Shown here piece after piece: positions 8,010 to 17,808 of a stretch of DNA of 17,978 bases. The DNA is taken from contig RXOD01004820.1 of assembly GCA_005223375.1 (NCBI GenBank), positions 1 to 17,978 of the forward strand, written 5' to 3'. A model generated the notes under the pieces. It did not search any database and was not told the DNA's origin. It worked only from the letters and a program-made list of their open reading frames with translations. A program made the translations under genes and the position numbers. Within the stretch, counting starts at the first letter, position 1, and each line of letters opens with the position of its first letter. The DNA comes from Amoebophrya sp. AT5.2. Taxonomy: Eukaryota > Sar > Dinophyceae > Syndiniales > Amoebophryaceae.

Positions 8010-11000
8010 TCAGCCGGAAGATGACTTTGAGCTGCTTGACGAAGAGCTTTCCGATCGTGCCCTCGTCGCCGGTCCTCTCGTATTTGTTTTTCTTATCTCG
8101 GGACTCCGCCCACGACCACGCGCCGGCGCGGCACGCCGTCCTCTCGCCCGCTCTGCAGATTTCATCGTTCCGCCGACGTTGCGTCGTGCTGCGGGTGAGC
8201 GTGACCGCCTGTTCTCTGCATTTCCCGCCCGTCGTCGTGCAGCAGGGACATTTTTTTTCGCTTTCCCCGCGTTGCTTAGCTTTTTCCGCCTTTCTGCGAT
8301 TTGCTGACGCATGGTTTTTGAGCGGACCATTTCCTCCGAATCGCTGTCGTCTTCTTCGCTTTCCTCCGATCGCGAACGGGACGAAGACTGGTCCTCGTCG
8401 CTCGAGCTCTCGTTTTTGTTTTTCATCTTCCCGGCGGACTTTCCCTTTCGCGCTTTGGTAGTGCCTCCGCGCTGGTCTCGGTCGTTTTTGCTCCGCTTCT
8501 GCTCGCGGATGTTCCTCGATGTCGCGGCCGCCCTGCCCCGCTTGGCGAATACTGCGCCGCGCTGAACACTGAGACTGCGACTGCGACTCCGACTCGCTGC
8601 ATCGCGCCTGCCGCGTGGCGCCGGAGGTGGGCTTCGCGTTGGATCACGCGGCCTACTTCGTTCTGCGGCTGGAGGTCCTCCCCGGGGACTTGGATCCCGT
8701 CCCCCAAGCGGCGCGGCGCGTGTAGCTGGAGCACCAGCAGCACGCATCCCTCCTCGTCCTCGTCTCCCTCGCGAGTCAAAACTGCGGCTCCTGCTGACGC
8801 TCCGCTGACGTTCGCGACTGGCCGACATGCGGCGTACCGAGCTGTTGTGAAGGGGCTCCAACTTCATCTGGCCGAGGCTCCCGTACGTCGCGCCGGCCTT
8901 GATTTTTTGCTGCGCGAGCAGGAGGTCGCCTTTGGAAACATTCGTGTTGTTGTACGGGTGGTGGCTCTTTCCGTTGCGGCCGCCATTATGTAGCGCTGTT
9001 CCTTTGCTGTTGTCCACGGCCCTGCCGTATGGCGCGTACGGATCGGAATCGTCCCCGATACCGTAATTCTGTCCGCCCCGATGCGGAAAACCAAAACCGT
9101 CGCGCTCGCGGCCTTTCGTGAGCATTTCGCCCTTATAGGGGTTGGCGCCGTCCTTATCGAAAGACGACATCTTCTTGCCGAACTTGCCGCCGGGGTGCTT
9201 ACTTCCACCACCGCCTTTCATGTTGTTGAACAGCGCCGAGCTGGGTCCTCCAAGGCCCACCCGCGGGGCAGGAGCTCCAGAATCCTCGGCCATCAACAGG
9301 TCGAAACCGTCGTGCCCCCACTTGTCCCCGAACGAGGACCCCCCTGCTCGTCCTCCGCCGGTGCCGAAAGAGTCCAGGTTGGGATTGCGGCCCGCTTTTG
9401 CGTTTTTGCCGAATTTTCCTCCGCCTTTTTTCCCACCTCCTCCACCACCTCCCAGTCCCACCTGCCCCTTGTGGGAGCTGTGATCCTTGTCCTTACCGCC
9501 GCCCCCGCCGACTCCTCGGTCCCCATGCGGATGCACTCGCTCGCGACTGTCACTGTCACGCATGCCCCGGTGGTAGCCGTCGTCCCGCCGGTCCTCGCGA
9601 GAGTAATCGATGGCGAAGCGATCGTCGTGGCCACCGAAGCGGTGCTGCTCCTGGTGCTGTTGGGGTGGTCCACCTCGTGGGTTGGGCCGGCCGGCGTGGT
9701 TGGGCGGGGCACCGTCAACATGATCACCCATCCCGCGCTCAAGTTGTTCGGCAGCCTCACGGGCACGACGTTTGTCTGGCGAGCGTGTTGTTAATATGGC
9801 GTGTTGTGATGTTTCTGTTTGTCTTTGTACTTTTTTACCTATGATTGGAGATCCCCCCGCCGGCGCCGCAGCCGGGGCCGCGGTGATAAACCTAGTGTGA
9901 GTCATGTCGCCTTGGCCTCCGTTCACAGTCAAATGAAGATAGATCGAGATAAAAGTTGTACTTGTACCTTCCAGCTTCATGTCCTCCCGCTGATCATCGT
10001 AGAGATGCGAGCGCCTCGGCTCGATCTCCACGCCCTTTGCTTTTAGCTCTTCGGCCTCCAGCTCGCGCTCCAGGTCCAGGTTTCGCGGCGGCAGTCGCTC
10101 GCCTTTCCTGAGAGTGAAAACGTAAAAGTAGAAAAGGTCCGTCGTATGTCTGAGATAAGACGAGCAACATCAAGAGTCTACATGGACACCGACGAGGAAG
10201 ATTTCAAAGACTGTCTTTCTACTGTACTAGCTGTACCCTTTTTCCAGCGCTCCCTTACTTCCCGCCGCTCCTTTCCATAGACCAAGCTCAGCGGATCCTT
10301 TTCCCTTTTCGGCGAAAGCCGCCCCTCCTTTCCCTACAGCAGAACTAGTCCCTCCGGGATTTCTTTCAGAAGCGTGCTTGTAGGGGGCTTTGCCCTCACG
10401 GACGGAGTGCAATCGCTGCCGGCTCTTATCCGACATATGAATCACCAGCTTCTCGGAATCGGATCCCGATCCCGCGGAATCATAGTCGCGCCGTTTCTTC
10501 ATCTTGTGTTCTTCACCGTCATCGTCGTCGCTTTTCAACATCGCTTTGATATCGCGATCGTTGTTTCGACGTGCGACTTTCCGCGATGTCGTTTTTCCAA
10601 CATCATGATGTTGATCTTCGGAGCCGCGGTTTGCGTTCTTTTGTTCGCCACCCTCCTCGATGATGTCGACCATCATGTCTTGTTCCCCTTGGTCATGGTC
10701 CAGGAGCTCATGCTGGGCATTCTCATGATTGTGGTCATCTTCTGGACGTTCACGACCTTCGCGTGGTGAGGAGGCAGATGCATCTCTCCTGACGTTGATG
10801 TGGTCCGGCTCCAGCTTCGGTTCATCCCTCTCAACGAGCGCATGCTGCCCTTCTCGCATGCTCACCTCATCCTTGGACGACTCGATATCTACGTCGTCCG
10901 CATGATGATTCTGCCCTCCGTGGTGCGACGAGTCTTTCGTGGCGGCATTTCTGTGCTCGTCGGAGGCCTCCTTGTCTTTGGAGCAGGGTTCCGAAGAGCA

Positions 11001-11114
11001 GGCAGTGGAACCAGAGCCGGAGGTAGGCGCAGAGAGATCAACGACAGCAACGTCCTTGTCAACACCGTTTTGCTGCTGCGCGACGTCAGAAGCAACACCC
11101 GTTGATTCATCCAT
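8010..11114 (-). CDS. Large disordered acidic, Gly-rich and Arg/Ser-rich protein, probably nuclear
   Basis: Three exons are inferred: 11114-10237, 10107-9968 and 9775-8010, together 927 residues from the ATG at 11114. Residues 1-292 are acidic and His/Asp-rich with basic patches such as KKRRDYD. Exon 2 encodes a charged, probably helical stretch (about 294-339), which continues into exon 3 as D-K-R-R-A-R-E-A-A-E-Q-L-E-R. Next come Gly-rich blocks with two K-F-G-K motifs, and from about residue 650 an Arg/Ser-rich region with many RS/SR pairs and an acidic serine cluster (SSSDEDQSSSRSRSEESEED). The last residues are almost all serine. This composition is typical of SR-like splicing or RNA-processing proteins, but no RRM or other folded domain is visible. 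Nuclear RNA-related function is therefore inferred from composition only. A second frame stays open across the last 680 bp and runs past the stop, so the C-terminus deserves care. Confidence 0.72.
9776..9967 (-). other. Intron 2 of the Arg/Ser-rich gene (192 bp, no in-frame stop)
   Basis: The donor is GGAAG|GTACAA and the acceptor is CTCGCCAG|ACAAA, phase 1. Removal gives E-D-M-K-L-E-D-K-R-R-A-R-E, a continuous charged helix. The length is exactly 64 codons with no stop in frame, so retention would insert a 64-residue segment of different, partly hydrophobic composition. A GC-only island (about 9852-9883) sits in an otherwise AT-rich intron. Confidence 0.62.
10108..10236 (-). other. Intron 1 of the Arg/Ser-rich gene (129 bp)
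   Basis: The donor is AAAGG|GTACAG and the acceptor is CACTCTCAG|GAAAGG, phase 2, after a pyrimidine-rich tract. The join gives L-E-K-G-K-G-E-R-L-P-P. Without splicing the frame stops two codons past the donor. Confidence 0.75.
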
Positions 11115-11917
11115 TTTCTTGCTGTCTCGATTTACGAACTGACATCAATGAACCCGAAAGCCGGGCGAAAAGCGCACTGTGCGAGTTCGTTGGTTCTTGG
11201 CCAATTTCAAATGCGAAAGCGGCGGGGCTGCGAGAATACTTGGTCCTGGCCACCTCATTTTGCAGCTGGAGCTGGTGAAATTGAAAATGGAAATGCTTGC
11301 GCGCCTGTGTGAACAATGGGTAGAGGCGCAGCTCTAGTCCTCGTGATCATCTGGATAACGCTCCACCTCCACGTCATGAAGCTCGACGCGGATTAATATG
11401 CTTACAACGCGGGTGAAATGGGGAGCCGATCCTGCGCGTGGCATGGGGACCTTCGGATCACCAATTCACAGCTGATCTTTAATTTCATTTTCAATGAATC
11501 CACCGATATCCACATCATAATATTGAACAAGTCGTGGCCGTGGGTGGTGGATCTGACCTGGTCATCATGATCGATGGCACTTCCCATCTTCAATCAATCT
11601 TGTTCGCGTAGGTACGGAACGTCTTCGTTTCACCAGTTCTTGAAGATTGCCGCTGCGTAAGTGTCTGTGATCTTTGCCTTGTTCAAGCGACCACTGACGA
11701 TGCGCCGGGCAAAAACAAAAAGCCCCTTCAAACATGGCTTCCTGTGCGTGATGCAACTGCGAACTATCGAATAATGCCACGAATCGTGTCACTTTCTTCT
11801 GCATCTGCTTATCAAGCGCTGATCTTCGAAACCCGAGGGAAATTCCCCTGCGCAAACCGCGTTTCCGTACGCGTTGCCCTACGCAAACCGTGCGTATAAA
11901 AACTTCAGTCCTTCTTC
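11115..11917. other. Non-coding stretch between the mitochondrial-protein gene and the Arg/Ser-rich gene
   Basis: I see no supported gene. On the minus strand this is the 3' UTR of the 162-residue protein gene followed by the 5' region of the Arg/Ser-rich gene. CGCAAACCG occurs twice (11851-11859, 11882-11890), just past the stop of the 162-residue protein. TTTGCAGC is at 11259-11266. The open frames here look like random sequence. Confidence 0.5.
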
Positions 11918-12609
11918 TTAGTCGAAGGCTCCGAAGAGGAAGATGCGCTGCCAGAAGGTGTCGTGGTAGGAGGAGGTGATTTGAAACCAGCCGTAAATGA
12001 AGTACCACCCAGCGAGTAGGGCCCAGATCAGCCCGCTGTACGTGGACACCCCCAACACCTCTGGCTCCCGCTTGGTCTGCTGCTGCGTGAAGATCGCAAT
12101 ATACTCCCGCGGGATACCTTGTGTGTGAACTTAACGGTGAAGGTCGAGCACATCAAGCTGCTCTTTCCCTTTCTTTTGCGTGACTGCTACATCATTAACT
12201 TTTCGAATATTTTATTTTACCACCTTGCGTCCGCGATCGTAAAACAAGAGAGTCATGAAAAGCCTCGTCGCTGAGAAACCGTTTCTTTGTTAGCATAGAC
12301 AAAGAAGCAAGAAGAAAAACCTTCGTTTCCCCCTCCCTGGTCTGAGCACGCCTGCCCTGGGCTGGCGGGGTCCAGACTCGTGTAGCATCTGGGGTGCGGA
12401 TCGTATGCTTCCATCGAAGCGACAACGCCGTGCACTTGTGGGTAATTCTTCGGCTCGGGAGGACCTGGGACGGCCGCGCCTGAGGCGAAAGATCTTCCTG
12501 CAGTGCTGGTGAGAAAGGGGTCCCTGGTTCCACCTCTTGGTAGAGGTAGTGGTCGTACCCCCGGCGCAGCGCCCGCTCGCGGCGCGTGCCGCAGAACGGC
12601 CGACAACAT
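11918..12609 (-). CDS. Small single-pass mitochondrial inner-membrane protein, function unknown
   Basis: Two exons are inferred, 12609-12321 and 12117-11918 (phase 1), giving 162 residues. The N-terminus MLSAVLRHAPRAGAAPGVRP lacks acidic residues and is Arg-rich, and R-S-F-A-S at 39-43 resembles a processing-peptidase site. This is a good mitochondrial presequence. A Pro/Tyr-rich segment follows (K-N-Y-P-Q-V-H-G). Exon 2 encodes a polar stretch ending in R-E-P-E-V-L-G, then one transmembrane helix at about 124-143 (S-G-L-I-W-A-L-L-A-G-W-Y-F-I-Y-G-W-F), and a short aromatic tail ending F-G-A-F-D. Size and layout resemble accessory subunits of respiratory complexes or ATP synthase, but I cannot name a family. 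Another frame of exon 1 also contains a protein-like stretch. I prefer this one because it carries the presequence, starts with ATG and splices in phase to exon 2. Confidence 0.7.
12118..12320 (-). other. Intron of the small mitochondrial-protein gene (203 bp)
   Basis: The donor is CGAAG|GTTTTT and the acceptor is CACACAAG|GTATCC, phase 1. The join gives G-N-E-G-I-P-R-E-Y. The donor is the only one of nine with GTT, and the acceptor is the only one with AAG rather than CAG. An alternative acceptor at TTAAG|TTCAC would add four residues. Confidence 0.62.
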
Positions 12610-13154
12610 CCTTGTCGAGCGATCAAACAACTACGTAGATTGGGAATTGTAGTTGTAGTTTAGAAAAGAAATTATTGGTCGACGGGACTATATCGGCGCC
12701 GTATCGCTTCACCCAAAGTTAAAATCCTTGTTCATCATCGAGGATAGGGTTGCGGCGTCTGGCCCACACTTGGCGTCTCTCCTCTCCGTCGATTCTCGGT
12801 GCTGCGTAGGCGTCAACTCATGGCATTTTGGTACAACTCGTGCTCCCAGGCAGAAAAATGAAACAGTTCGGCCCTTTCTGCCCCGCCTGGTCTGGATTCG
12901 TCGCGAGGACCAGAGATGCATAGTTAGCAGGAATATTGATTCCATGATTTCCCTGCTCCGGCGAAATCTGGAACGAATCACGATCACCATCAATGTCAAT
13001 CCATAGGATTTAATACTGTAGCTGCAAATAGCGCTGCTTGTTGCCACCAGAGCAGTCAGTCGAGTCTGTGGGAGAGACGCGATATTCTTTCACTTGCTTG
13101 TGGTGGAAAGAAATTCATTCAGAAACACGTCAGCGACTTTTCTTCAATTTCAGT
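12610..13154. other. Non-coding stretch upstream of the small mitochondrial-protein gene
   Basis: I see no supported gene. On the minus strand this is the 3' UTR of the 1337-residue protein gene followed by the 5' region of the 162-residue protein gene. It holds TGTAGTTGTAGT (12648-12659), which recurs at 6920-6931, and GCTGCAAA (13021-13028), the complement of TTTGCAGC found in other non-coding parts. Confidence 0.5.
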
Positions 13155-16100
13155 TTACAGCTCATCGTCGTCCTGTCCTAGCTGCACTGGCGGTTTGTTC
13201 TCTTCCACCGGTGCCGGTTTTGGCTCCGTTGCTTTCGGTTCCGGGCTAGGGGGCCCGGGCATGACACCCAAGAGAGCCGTCGCTGACATCGGCTGCGCCG
13301 GCGCCGGGGGCACGACTCCGCCACTTGTTCCCCCTCCCGTTCCCGGCGACGAGGAAGAGTGGTGCGTGAGGTGAGAGTGAGACCCGACAGATTGCACCGG
13401 GCGCAGATGCGAACTCGATCCGTATGCACCTTTTTTTCCCCCGCCATGCCCATGGCCATGGTATCCGCCACCCCCGCCCCTGGAGTTATCCTTATCGTGC
13501 GCTGCCGCGTGGTAGAAGGGGTCGTTGTAGCCCGCCATCTTCGAGCTGTAGTTGTACGGCACTTTGCCCTTTCCGCTGTATGGTCCCTTAGCCTTATCAT
13601 GAAGATGATGCTGCTTCCCACTATTGTGATAGCCAGAGGACTGGTTGTGGCTGTGCTGGTTGTAGCCGCCACCGCGCTGCTGCAGGCCTATGCCCATGCC
13701 GCCTGCGGAGGATCCCGTTTGAAGATGCTGGGCTGCAGCGGCAGCCTGCAACTGATGCACAGCCTGCTGTTGCTGTTGGTGCATGCCCATTGCCATTGTT
13801 CCCCCGCTGGAAGATGGACCACTGTTCACCGCCTGTGCCGCCGCCATCGCCCCTACCCGCGCCACTGCACCGACGGTCGCGCTTGCGTTGTTTTGCCCTC
13901 CCTCGCTCATGATCGCGGTGATTTGCTCCATCGAGAGCCCGGTTTTCGTTTTCGCCAGTGCGTGGGACAGCAGCGAGTGCTGCTGCCGCGGCTCCAGTAG
14001 CGAAAAGCGTTCGTGCTGCACGATCGCGTGCAGCGCCCGGTTGTTTGTGCAGGCGATCACCAGCTGCAGTTTGATCATGCCCTCCACGTTTACGTTTGTG
14101 TTCCCCGTGTGGATGATGTTTTGGCACGCCGTGACGAACTGCTTCACGCGCTCGATCGTCTCGTCGTTGCTCTGGTTGTTGTTTTGTGCCCGCAGCACTT
14201 CGGCCAGCTTTTTCGCGCCCTCCACGACCAGCGGGTGCGGCGCCGCCTTGCCCGCCGCCACCGCGCCCGCCTGCGGGTTCGCACCTTTTTTGTTTCGCTC
14301 GGCCAGCTGCCGCTGCAGCCACTGCGACGCGTTCGCCATTATCTGCGGCGCGTACATAAATAACGGGCCGTACTTCTCCAGAAAGTCCCGGAACGGCATC
14401 TCCACGATATCCTGCTGCTGCCCGCGGAAGCAGACGTGCGCCTTGTTGGTCGTGGTGCTGTCCGCCGATTTGAACGTGATGTCCAGCGTCCCGATCTTGT
14501 GCAGCGCGGAGGGACCCTCCTGGAATGGGATGCACCGGTTGATGTTCTCGTTCTTCTTGCCGCTCTTCTGGATGGCCGGTTGTTCCCCCGGCTTCATCTT
14601 TTTCTTCTCGTTAGGGTCGACGCCCTCCTCGTCCTTGGGAAACTTGTCCAGCCAGTAGCGGAACTCCTTCAGCAAAGTGGGAAACTCCATCTTGCGCGGC
14701 TCGGAGTACGGGTACACGGCCTCGTCGTCGGGGCCGAGCACGCACACCTTGTACACAGACTTGTTGCAGGTGACGGGCACCTCGTGCAGGGACGCGTTCG
14801 CCGTCGTGAAAACCAGGAGAGAGTCCCGGAACGTGTCCCGCAGAAATTTCAGCAGGCACTCGGCAGAAACGAGGTGGAGAAACTGCTTCTCGCCGTCGCT
14901 GAAGAAGTAGATCAGCTTGCAATAGAGGGCAAAGTTCTCCTCCAAGTCGCACCACTGATCACACCCGACCAGGAGCCGCAGCTTCTCGAGAAGCAACAAA
15001 CGCGCAGCGTGCGGCGGAATGTTGGTAGGGTGAGACAAACGGGGAAGCGCGGCATCGCTGGAACCTGTTCAACGTTGTTGAGCAAAGCGGTTGGAAATTT
15101 GATGAGGTTCTGGTCTTCCTTTCGCCACTCCCAGATTGATCAGGCTCTTTCGCTTTGTTCATGTTGAGAAGGAGAAGAAGATCATGCTGCGCAGAAGGTG
15201 AACGAGTTCTTGCGATAGCTTTTTGGCTTGTCACAGGAAGATCTCACTCGCGATCTTCGTGAATCAATATGAAATCCGGATCGATGATCCAGGAGACCAC
15301 CAATCTACACAGCGACTTCAACATTTCTTCCTAGGTTGTATACCTCCTGCTCCCTCCTGCCCTTCCTGGAAGCCTGCCGGTTCTCCTACCGCGCTTGCCA
15401 CCCAGCTTTTCACTGGCATCGCTCCATACCTCCCTAGGAGGGCTTCTGCTTTTAGAAGGAAGTCCTTCTCCGCTTGTCTCTTGATCATGGCCAGCCAGTT
15501 GTCCATCCGCGCCTCGTTCGCGGCGTCCACTTTGAAGAAGATTAGCTTCACCGCCGCGATGCTTTTCGCCGAGATCGTCGTCGCGAGCTTCAGCCCGTAC
15601 TTTTGCGCCGCGATCAGGTTGAACTTCACTGCGGAGGCTGCCGCCTGCTGCTCCTTCGAGGGGGCCGCTGCAGTTATTTTGTCCTTCGGCGCCGGGGCGG
15701 GGGGCGCGACCATCTGGCAGACAAGGCCGAGCTGCTTGAGCAGGTAGGTCTTCTTCGCGGTGGCAGCCTCGGTCTTCTGAAGCTTGGCCCAGACGGCAGA
15801 CCACTTCGGCTTCGCAAGATCCTCGATCAAACTGTTCACATCCTCGTTCAGCTTTTGCGGAGAACACAGCGCGTGCGGACCCTGCATGCTCCGAGGGTCC
15901 GTTGAAATCAACATGCGGAAACGGTCAAGCCTGGACGGATCCGATAATCGATCGAAATCAAAGAGACAGATTTCATTCAGATATTTAACAGCGTCATCTG
16001 GATGAAGTGGAACAGCAACTTGAGGGCACTTCTACAGATTGCATATCAGCATGTCGATCACGTAGTAGAAGCTAAAGAACCTCCCAGCAATTGCACCTAC

Positions 16101-17808
16101 ATCTTCTGTATCGGAGAATGATACGATTTCGATTACGACTAAAAATACGAGCTTATGCTTAAATGAAAACAAAATAGAAAGTAGTACAGCTACAGTACCA
16201 TTCATTGAGCGCCCGTCCCTTGCTTTCGATTTGGTCCATGATGAATTTTTCGAAGCCTGGAACTTTTCTGAAGAGCACCTCGCTGTCCTCCGGCAGGTCC
16301 GGGCTCTTTTCGAAACAGAACGCCGTGAACTTCGCCTTCGCCTCCTTCGAGCTGTTGCGCATCGCGCTTTGGCACTTCTCGCTGTAGAGCTTTTTCGTGA
16401 ACTCGTCCTCGAACTCCTTCCGGTTCACGAACAGAATGTTGTCGATCGCGCTTTCGAACTTCAGGAGCGCCTGGTCCGCCTCCTTCTGCTTCTTCTCATC
16501 CAATTTCTGCTGCGCCTTCGCCTTCTGCTCCGCGTTTAGTTCACCGCCCTCGCTGTCGTCCTGCGAAGACATCGCTGGATCGTCCATCTGCTTGTTTATG
16601 TCCTCTGCTCCATCGGTTTTATTATTTTCACCTTCGTCGCTGTCCGCTGGGGCCGCCTCAAAGTCGTAGTCGTCCATGTCGTCGTCATCTTGGGGGTTCA
16701 GCGCCTCCTTCTCCTTGATGGCAGCGAGGGCCTCGCGCATCACTAACGGCGTGGGGTAGCCCATCGAGAAAGCATCCGACAATGCATCTACGTCGCTGCC
16801 ATCGAGGTTTGCAGCCCCAGCGAGAACAGCGTCGAGCATGTCGACGTCAGCTGTCGACGGCGTCAGGGCACTCGGCTGCGCGTCGTCGTCCGCGGCTGCA
16901 GCTGCTGAACTTGGATCCTTCTTTTCCAAGCCGTAAAGCATCTTAAACGCCTTCAGCTGTTCCTCCGACACCGGCCACAAGTTCTTGGCGGCCTTCGCCG
17001 GCTGGGGCTGCTGGGTTCCTGCTCCGTCTTCTGTGCTTCCAATTCCAGCTGAAGCTCCTGCCTCCGAAGTTCTAGTATCCGAGTGCGGCAACAAATCCTT
17101 TCTCATGAAGGTCATGAATTTCTTGGTGTACTCCTCCTCCGCTACCTCGCAAAGGATTTCGCGAAATCCAGGGTTCAAAATTTCCTTCACCAATTTCTCC
17201 CTCAATTTTACGTCCTCGTCCGACTGCAGGCTTCCGCTACCTCCAGTTGTGCCAGTCGAAGTCGTGCTGTCGGGTTGGAGTTGAACGGAGCGATGCGCCA
17301 CTTGCAAATGGTCGTACACGCTGTCTAGGAAGACTTTCATCGATTCCGTTCGGCCCTGCCCGAAGAAGCGCAGTACTCGTTTCCCGTTGTGCAGCGCGTG
17401 CGGGTTGCTCGACGCTGGTTCCTTCGATGGCGGAGCCCCAGCAGGTGCAGAAGCGCCTGCACCTGGTGGAGCAGCAGGTGCAGTTGAAGGGGCTCCCGCT
17501 CCTCCGTTTGCTCCTTTACCTTTACCTCCGGGAGGAGCTCCCGATCCAGATCCTCCAGCTCCGGGCAGTTGTATGGCGCCCGAGCTGCTGCTTCCTCCGA
17601 CGCCTGTGAGGACACCGCCGGCTCCTGTCGACGGTTTCCCCCCGCCATTTCCATTTGTTGCTGCCTGTTGCTGCGCTTTCTCTGCCATTGAAGCGAGAAT
17701 GGCAGTGAGATCCATGCCACCTCCCGTGTCATTATTGCTGCCGCCGCCGGGGCCCGGGCCGGGGACGCCGCGAGGGGTGGGGGTCGTCGTCCACCCACTT
17801 GACATCAT
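13155..17808 (-). CDS. Large protein of unknown family (1337 residues) with helical core and Gln/His/Gly-rich C-terminal region
   Basis: Three exons are inferred: 17808-16199, 15930-15430 and 15057-13155, both joins in phase 2. Residues 1-135 are Gly/Pro/Ala-rich. A more ordered block (about 137-240) contains G-K-R-V-L-R-F-F-G. Residues 340-370 (D-A-L-S-D-A-F-S-M-G-Y-P) loosely resemble a UBA fold, a weak guess. An acidic stretch (374-425) is followed by a long charged helix running across the first splice into exon 2, which is Lys/Ala-rich and helical. Exon 3 begins with a helical, Cys/Leu-rich block (L-L-L-L-E-K-L-R-L-L-V-G) and ends in a low-complexity Gln, His, Gly and Pro region closing with Q-D-D-D-E-L. 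I recognise no catalytic motif and do not assign a function. Splicing is supported by the continuous helices A-L-N-E-W-L-D-R-F-R and A-E-A-L-L-G-S-D-A-A-L. An in-frame upstream ATG at 17922 would add 38 residues. Confidence 0.75.
15058..15429 (-). other. Intron 2 of the 1337-residue protein gene (372 bp)
   Basis: The donor is GGGAG|GTATGG and the acceptor is GGTTCCAG|CGATG, phase 2. The join gives A-E-A-L-L-G-S-D-A-A-L-P. The intron contains a short protein-like frame at 15065-15139 that does not fit the phases of either neighbour. Confidence 0.75.
15931..16198 (-). other. Intron 1 of the 1337-residue protein gene (268 bp)
   Basis: The donor is GAATG|GTACTG and the acceptor is CCGTCCAG|GCTTG, phase 2. 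The join gives R-A-L-N-E-W-L-D-R-F-R. An alternative uses donor TACT|GTAGCT with acceptor ATCCAG|ATGAC (phase 1), adding about 24 residues (Y-D-A-V-K-Y-L-N-E-I and on) that also read like protein. I prefer the first pair because both sites match the other introns better. Confidence 0.6.

Noticed and set aside
12195..12626. Alternative minus-strand frame over the mitochondrial-protein exon, with a stretch such as R-G-Y-D-H-Y-L-Y-Q-E-V-E-P-G-T
   Set aside because: The stretch is protein-like for about 40 residues and then becomes random. The chosen frame gives a presequence, an ATG start and an in-phase splice to the membrane exon.
12817..12835. Weak likeness to the dinoflagellate spliced-leader core around GCATTTTGG
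   Set aside because: Only about eight consecutive bases agree with the core as I recall it, and no SL RNA gene structure or donor follows. It is most likely chance.
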